From the NCBI GenBank assembly GCA_026785985.1, contig JAJAYX010000476.1, positions 1 to 7,681 on the forward strand: DNA of 7,681 nt. Direction: 5' to 3'. The translations under genes and the position numbers were made by a program. Shown piece by piece: positions 5,092-7,681 of this stretch (within the stretch, counting starts at the first letter, position 1; every line of letters begins with the position of its first letter). The stretch comes from Rudanella sp. Lineage in GTDB: Bacteria; Bacteroidota; Bacteroidia; Cytophagales; Spirosomataceae. The notes below the pieces were generated by a model. It ran no database searches, was not told where the DNA came from, and worked only from the letters and a program-made list of their open reading frames with translations.

Positions 5092-6330
5092 ATGCAATTA
5101 CCCAAGTTATTTCTTCAGGCTGGCCGCGATGAGGCCTTGCGCCGGTTTCACCCCTGGGTGTTTTCGGGGGCCATCAGCCGCTACGAAGGCACCCTGACCG
5201 ATGGCGATGTGGTGGAAGTCTTCGACAAAAAAGGCAATTACCTCGCCACCGGCCACTATCACGATGGCAGTATTGCCGTTCGGGTTTTTTCGTTCGAGCG
5301 CATCGTCCCCGACATTCACTACTGGACTAAAAAACTAACCGGTATCCGGCAATTCCGCGAGGCCATTATTGCCACTATTCCCAGCGTGGATTCGCCCGGC
5401 GTGGATTCGCCCGGCGTTCAAACAGATTGTTACCGGCTCGTACACGGCGAGGGCGACGGTTGTTCGGGCCTAATTATCGACTATTACAATGGCTTGGCCG
5501 TGTTGCAGGCCCACTCCATTGGGATGCACCGCGAACGGAATCTGATTACCGATGCCTTGAAAAACGTGTACGGCGATGCACTGGTGGCCGTTTATGACAA
5601 AAGCCACGAAACCGTTCCTGAACTCTACGGCCAAACCGTTACGAACGGCTATCTGCTCGGCACCGCCGAAACACCCCACGAGGTTCACGAAAATGGTCAT
5701 GCTTTTTGGGTAGATTGGGTGACGGGCCAGAAAACAGGTTTCTTCCTCGATCAGCGCGACAACCGCCAACTGTTAGCCCGTTATTCGCACGGCAAGCGGG
5801 TGTTGAACACGTTTTGTTATTCCGGTGGATTTTCGGTTTACGCGCTCGGAGCCGGGGCCGCGCAGGTTCACTCGGTCGATTCGTCGCAGAAAGCCATTGA
5901 CCTGACCAATCGCAACGTGGCTTTGAACGAAACAAAAGGGGAAACCGAGCAAAGCAATTCCCGCCACGAAGCCATCACCGATGATGTGATGGCCTATCTG
6001 AAAGCCCACCCCGACCAATATGACGTGGTGGTGCTGGACCCACCGGCCTATGCCAAAAATATTTCGGCGCGGCACCGGGCGGTGCAGGGCTACAAACGAT
6101 TGAATATCGAAGGATTCAGGCGCGTGGCGAAGGGCGGCATCCTGTTCACGTTCTCCTGCTCGCAGGTGGTAAACCGCGAATTGTTCTACAACACAGTGGT
6201 GGCCGCTGCCATCGAAGCCGGGCGACAAGTGCGGGTTCTCCACCACCTGAGCCAACCCGCCGATCACCCCGTCAGCCTGTTCCACCCGGAAGGGGGGTAT
6301 TTGAAGGGACTGGTGCTTTGGGTGGAGTAA
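5092..6330 (+). CDS. rlmI: Class I SAM-dependent 23S rRNA (cytosine-C5) methyltransferase, RlmI family
   Basis: This 412-aa protein resembles E. coli RlmI (396 aa), which methylates C1962 of 23S rRNA using S-adenosylmethionine. Domain order fits: an N-terminal PUA domain (about 1-70, with RRFHPWVFSGAI at 17-28), a linker domain with CYRLVHGEGDG (113-123), then the methyltransferase domain with the substrate-approach segment TGQKTGFFLDQRDNR (211-225), SAM motif I LNTFCYSGGFSVYALGAGA (238-256), the acidic VDSS (262-265), the DPPAY motif (316-320), and FSCSQ (354-358) with the likely nucleophile Cys356. The C-terminal DHPVSLFHPEGGYLKGL matches RlmI closely. ATG at 5092 matches the family N-terminus; a longer ORF from 4939 would overlap the divergent isomerase and add unrelated residues. 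An in-frame VDSPG duplication lies at 99-108. The exact target base in this organism is inferred from the family. Confidence 0.92.
   Translation: MQLPKLFLQAGRDEALRRFHPWVFSGAISRYEGTLTDGDVVEVFDKKGNYLATGHYHDGSIAVRVFSFERIVPDIHYWTKKLTGIRQFREAIIATIPSVDSPGVDSPGVQTDCYRLVHGEGDGCSGLIIDYYNGLAVLQAHSIGMHRERNLITDALKNVYGDALVAVYDKSHETVPELYGQTVTNGYLLGTAETPHEVHENGHAFWVDWVTGQKTGFFLDQRDNRQLLARYSHGKRVLNTFCYSGGFSVYALGAGAAQVHSVDSSQKAIDLTNRNVALNETKGETEQSNSRHEAITDDVMAYLKAHPDQYDVVVLDPPAYAKNISARHRAVQGYKRLNIEGFRRVAKGGILFTFSCSQVVNRELFYNTVVAAAIEAGRQVRVLHHLSQPADHPVSLFHPEGGYLKGLVLWVE
5386..5415 (+). repeat. Perfect 15-bp tandem duplication inside rlmI
   Basis: GTGGATTCGCCCGGC occurs twice in a row and encodes VDSPG-VDSPG (residues 99-108). 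It lies in the linker just before TDCYRLVHGEGDG, a place where E. coli RlmI has only a short connection. The exact identity of the copies at DNA level suggests a recent duplication by slippage. Confidence 0.95.
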
Positions 6331-6331
6331 G

Positions 6332-6574
6332 TCAAAGCAGTTCTTCTACCAAATACGGGAGATAGGGATCCAACTGCACGGTATCTTTGAAGGCCGAAAC
6401 GGCTAACAATTTGTTGTCATAGGCATCGTGGCGGAGTTCAACGTAGAAGTCATGAAAACTGTAGAGCAGGAAAATGAATTCGTCTTCGTAGCGATTAGCC
6501 AGAACATCACCCTGGTAATACAGGGTGTCTAACTGTTGCTCGGTTGGTAAAGCGGAGAAGTCGGCAGGTTTCAT
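6332..6574 (-). CDS. Small acidic protein of unknown function (80 aa)
   Basis: I do not recognise a named family. The protein begins MKPADFSALPTEQQLDTLYYQGDVLANR and contains an aromatic-rich core, FIFLLYSFHDFYVELRH (33-49), then SAFKDTVQLDPYLPYLVEELL at the C-terminus. It has no signal peptide and no clear membrane span, because the aromatic core is broken by charged and polar residues. The alternating hydrophobic pattern suggests a small beta-sheet protein. Its stop codon is one base from the rlmI stop on the other strand. It follows the Gfo/Idh/MocA gene by 34 bp on the same strand and may be co-transcribed with it. A run of seven G at 6589-6595 (C on its coding strand) lies about 15 bp upstream of the ATG. 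The coherent composition and tight fit between neighbours support a real gene. Confidence 0.8.
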   Translation of the reverse strand: MKPADFSALPTEQQLDTLYYQGDVLANRYEDEFIFLLYSFHDFYVELRHDAYDNKLLAVSAFKDTVQLDPYLPYLVEELL

Positions 6575-6608
6575 AGCGAAATATATTCGGGGGGGTGAAG
6601 GTAAGGGA

Positions 6609-7681
6609 TTAAATTTTCACGCGCTTACCGGTTCGGGCCGCTTCGTAGATCGCTTCCACAATTTTAATGTCGCGCAGACCCTCTTCACCCGGCACCAGCA
6701 CCGGGGTTTTGTTGATAATTGCCAGTGCGTCGTCGTCCATTTGCATCGCCTGTTGCATGGGCACTTCATAGGGATGGTTAAACGAAAATCCGCCTGATCC
6801 GTTGCCTTTCACACCGTTGTATCCTGAGTAAGGTTCCACTCTCAGAATTCCTTTTTCGCCCGTTACGTGCATAAAATTCATGTTCATGCCGTAGCTGGTT
6901 TGCAGGGCTGCACGCGCTCCGCTCGGAAACTCCAACTGCACCATCGAGGTTTCGTCGAGACCGTTTTTATAGACATTGGGCCGGGTGGTATATTGCTGGG
7001 CCGTCACGGCAATAGGTTCCTCGCCCGTGGCCAGCCGCGCCCCCTGAATCACATACACCCCCATATCGTACATTACGCCCCCGCCCATCTCTTTTTTCTG
7101 TTTCCAATGATCGGTGCGGGCATCAAAGTAAGCCGCCGAACAACTCACCATCTTGATCGGGCCAATTTTGCCATCGCGCAAAAACTTTACGTATTCCCGG
7201 GTGTTGGGTTCGTGATGAAGCCGGTAACCCACCGTGAGCGAGACGTTGGCCTTTTTGCAGGCATCAATCATATCCTGGCACTCTTTGGCCGTAACCGCCA
7301 TCGGTTTTTCCACCCAAACGTGCTTACCCGCTTTAGCCGCCCGTACCACATAGTCGCGGTGCATCGACGGGGGCAACACCACATAAATCACGTCGATATC
7401 GGGGTTGTTGGCCACCTGATCGAACGTTTCGTAGGAATAGACGTTTTTGTCGGGGATGTTATACTGCTTCTTCCACTTCTCGGCTTTGGCGGGTGTTCCC
7501 GTCACGATGCCGGCTAAGTAACAATTCTTTGTCTTTTGCAGGGCCGGGGCCAGCAAATCAGTGCTATAATATCCCAAACCTACCAGAGCAACACCCAGTT
7601 TGTCTTTTTTAGGTCGGGGTTCCGTTTGGGTTGTGGCCAGCAACGAGTCAGGTGCAAGAATACTGGCAGTGGTGCCAACGG
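6609..7681 (-). CDS. Gfo/Idh/MocA family oxidoreductase, probably exported (5' end outside window)
   Basis: This is an NAD(P)-dependent sugar or inositol dehydrogenase of the glucose-fructose oxidoreductase family. The N-terminal Rossmann fold begins LGVALVGLGYYS with the GxG dinucleotide loop; WVEKPMAV carries the family's EKP Lys; the C-terminal domain shows GGGVMYDMGVYVIQGARLATGEEP, the same pattern as in glucose-fructose oxidoreductases. The frame stays open to the right edge: ahead of a TTG at 7643 it reads VGTTASILAPDS, resembling the h-region end of a Tat signal peptide as in Zymomonas GFOR. The real start is therefore probably beyond base 7681. Starting at the internal TTG would cut off the signal, although the catalytic domains would be complete. 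The visible part covers about 357 codons. Substrate and cofactor binding (tight or free) cannot be told. The partner gene downstream is the 80-aa orphan. Confidence 0.92.
   Translation of the reverse strand, partial: VGTTASILAPDSLLATTQTEPRPKKDKLGVALVGLGYYSTDLLAPALQKTKNCYLAGIVTGTPAKAEKWKKQYNIPDKNVYSYETFDQVANNPDIDVIYVVLPPSMHRDYVVRAAKAGKHVWVEKPMAVTAKECQDMIDACKKANVSLTVGYRLHHEPNTREYVKFLRDGKIGPIKMVSCSAAYFDARTDHWKQKKEMGGGVMYDMGVYVIQGARLATGEEPIAVTAQQYTTRPNVYKNGLDETSMVQLEFPSGARAALQTSYGMNMNFMHVTGEKGILRVEPYSGYNGVKGNGSGGFSFNHPYEVPMQQAMQMDDDALAIINKTPVLVPGEEGLRDIKIVEAIYEAARTGKRVKI

Noticed and set aside
5001..5105. N-terminal extension of the isomerase to base 5105
   Set aside because: It would place the Tat signal internally and overlap the start of the divergent rlmI gene.
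5773..6285. Minus-strand ORF (170 aa) opposite rlmI
   Set aside because: It lies wholly within the conserved methyltransferase domain on the other strand and shows no family motif.
6867..7517. Long plus-strand ORF (216 aa) opposite the oxidoreductase
   Set aside because: It is the complement of a strongly recognised Gfo/Idh/MocA gene; its His-rich, low-complexity translation is typical of an antisense shadow.

Overview
The window reads as a stretch of chromosome from a member of the Bacteroidota, most likely a Cytophagales / Spirosoma-like bacterium. The reasons are the family mix (a DUF2452 protein, a short MenE, Tat-exported sugar phosphate isomerase/epimerase and Gfo/Idh/MocA proteins, a Rieske-fold lipoprotein), moderate GC content, weak or absent Shine-Dalgarno signals, and a TAnnTTTG-type promoter motif. 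The genus is inferred from protein resemblance and was not tested by any search. No tRNA, rRNA, CRISPR array, insertion sequence or phage gene was seen.

Left part (1-3978): a minus-strand unit runs right to left: Rieske-fold lipoprotein (2409-1972), menE (1972-875, stop/start overlap TGATG), an acidic protein of unknown function (871-137), then after about 100 bp the first codons of a secreted or lipoprotein gene that leaves the window at base 1. Divergent from it, on the plus strand, are a DUF2452 protein (2537-3064) and menB (3154-3978). MenE makes o-succinylbenzoyl-CoA and MenB cyclises it, so two consecutive steps of menaquinone synthesis lie on either side of one 127-bp divergent intergenic region. 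The Rieske-fold protein has Asp where the last cluster-ligand His is expected.

Middle (3979-5091): a convergent gap carries a perfect 18-bp inverted repeat. It is followed by a minus-strand, Tat-exported sugar phosphate isomerase/epimerase-like TIM barrel (5000-4134). A 91-bp divergent gap then holds a good Bacteroidota-type promoter for the next gene.

Right part (5092-7681): an RlmI-family rRNA cytosine methyltransferase with a 15-bp in-frame tandem duplication; a convergent 80-aa orphan protein one base away; and a Gfo/Idh/MocA oxidoreductase whose N-terminus runs off the right edge and probably carries an export signal. The two exported sugar enzymes flank the methyltransferase and may belong to the same carbohydrate oxidation or epimerisation theme, but they are not in one operon.

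Most of this is housekeeping and ordinary metabolism. I found no convincing new multi-gene system. The signals most worth a second look are the ligand-substituted Rieske protein, the octamer repeats that form a large inverted repeat over the DUF2452 stop codon and up to the menB start codon, the perfect palindrome at 4038-4080, and the short tandem repeats at gene junctions.
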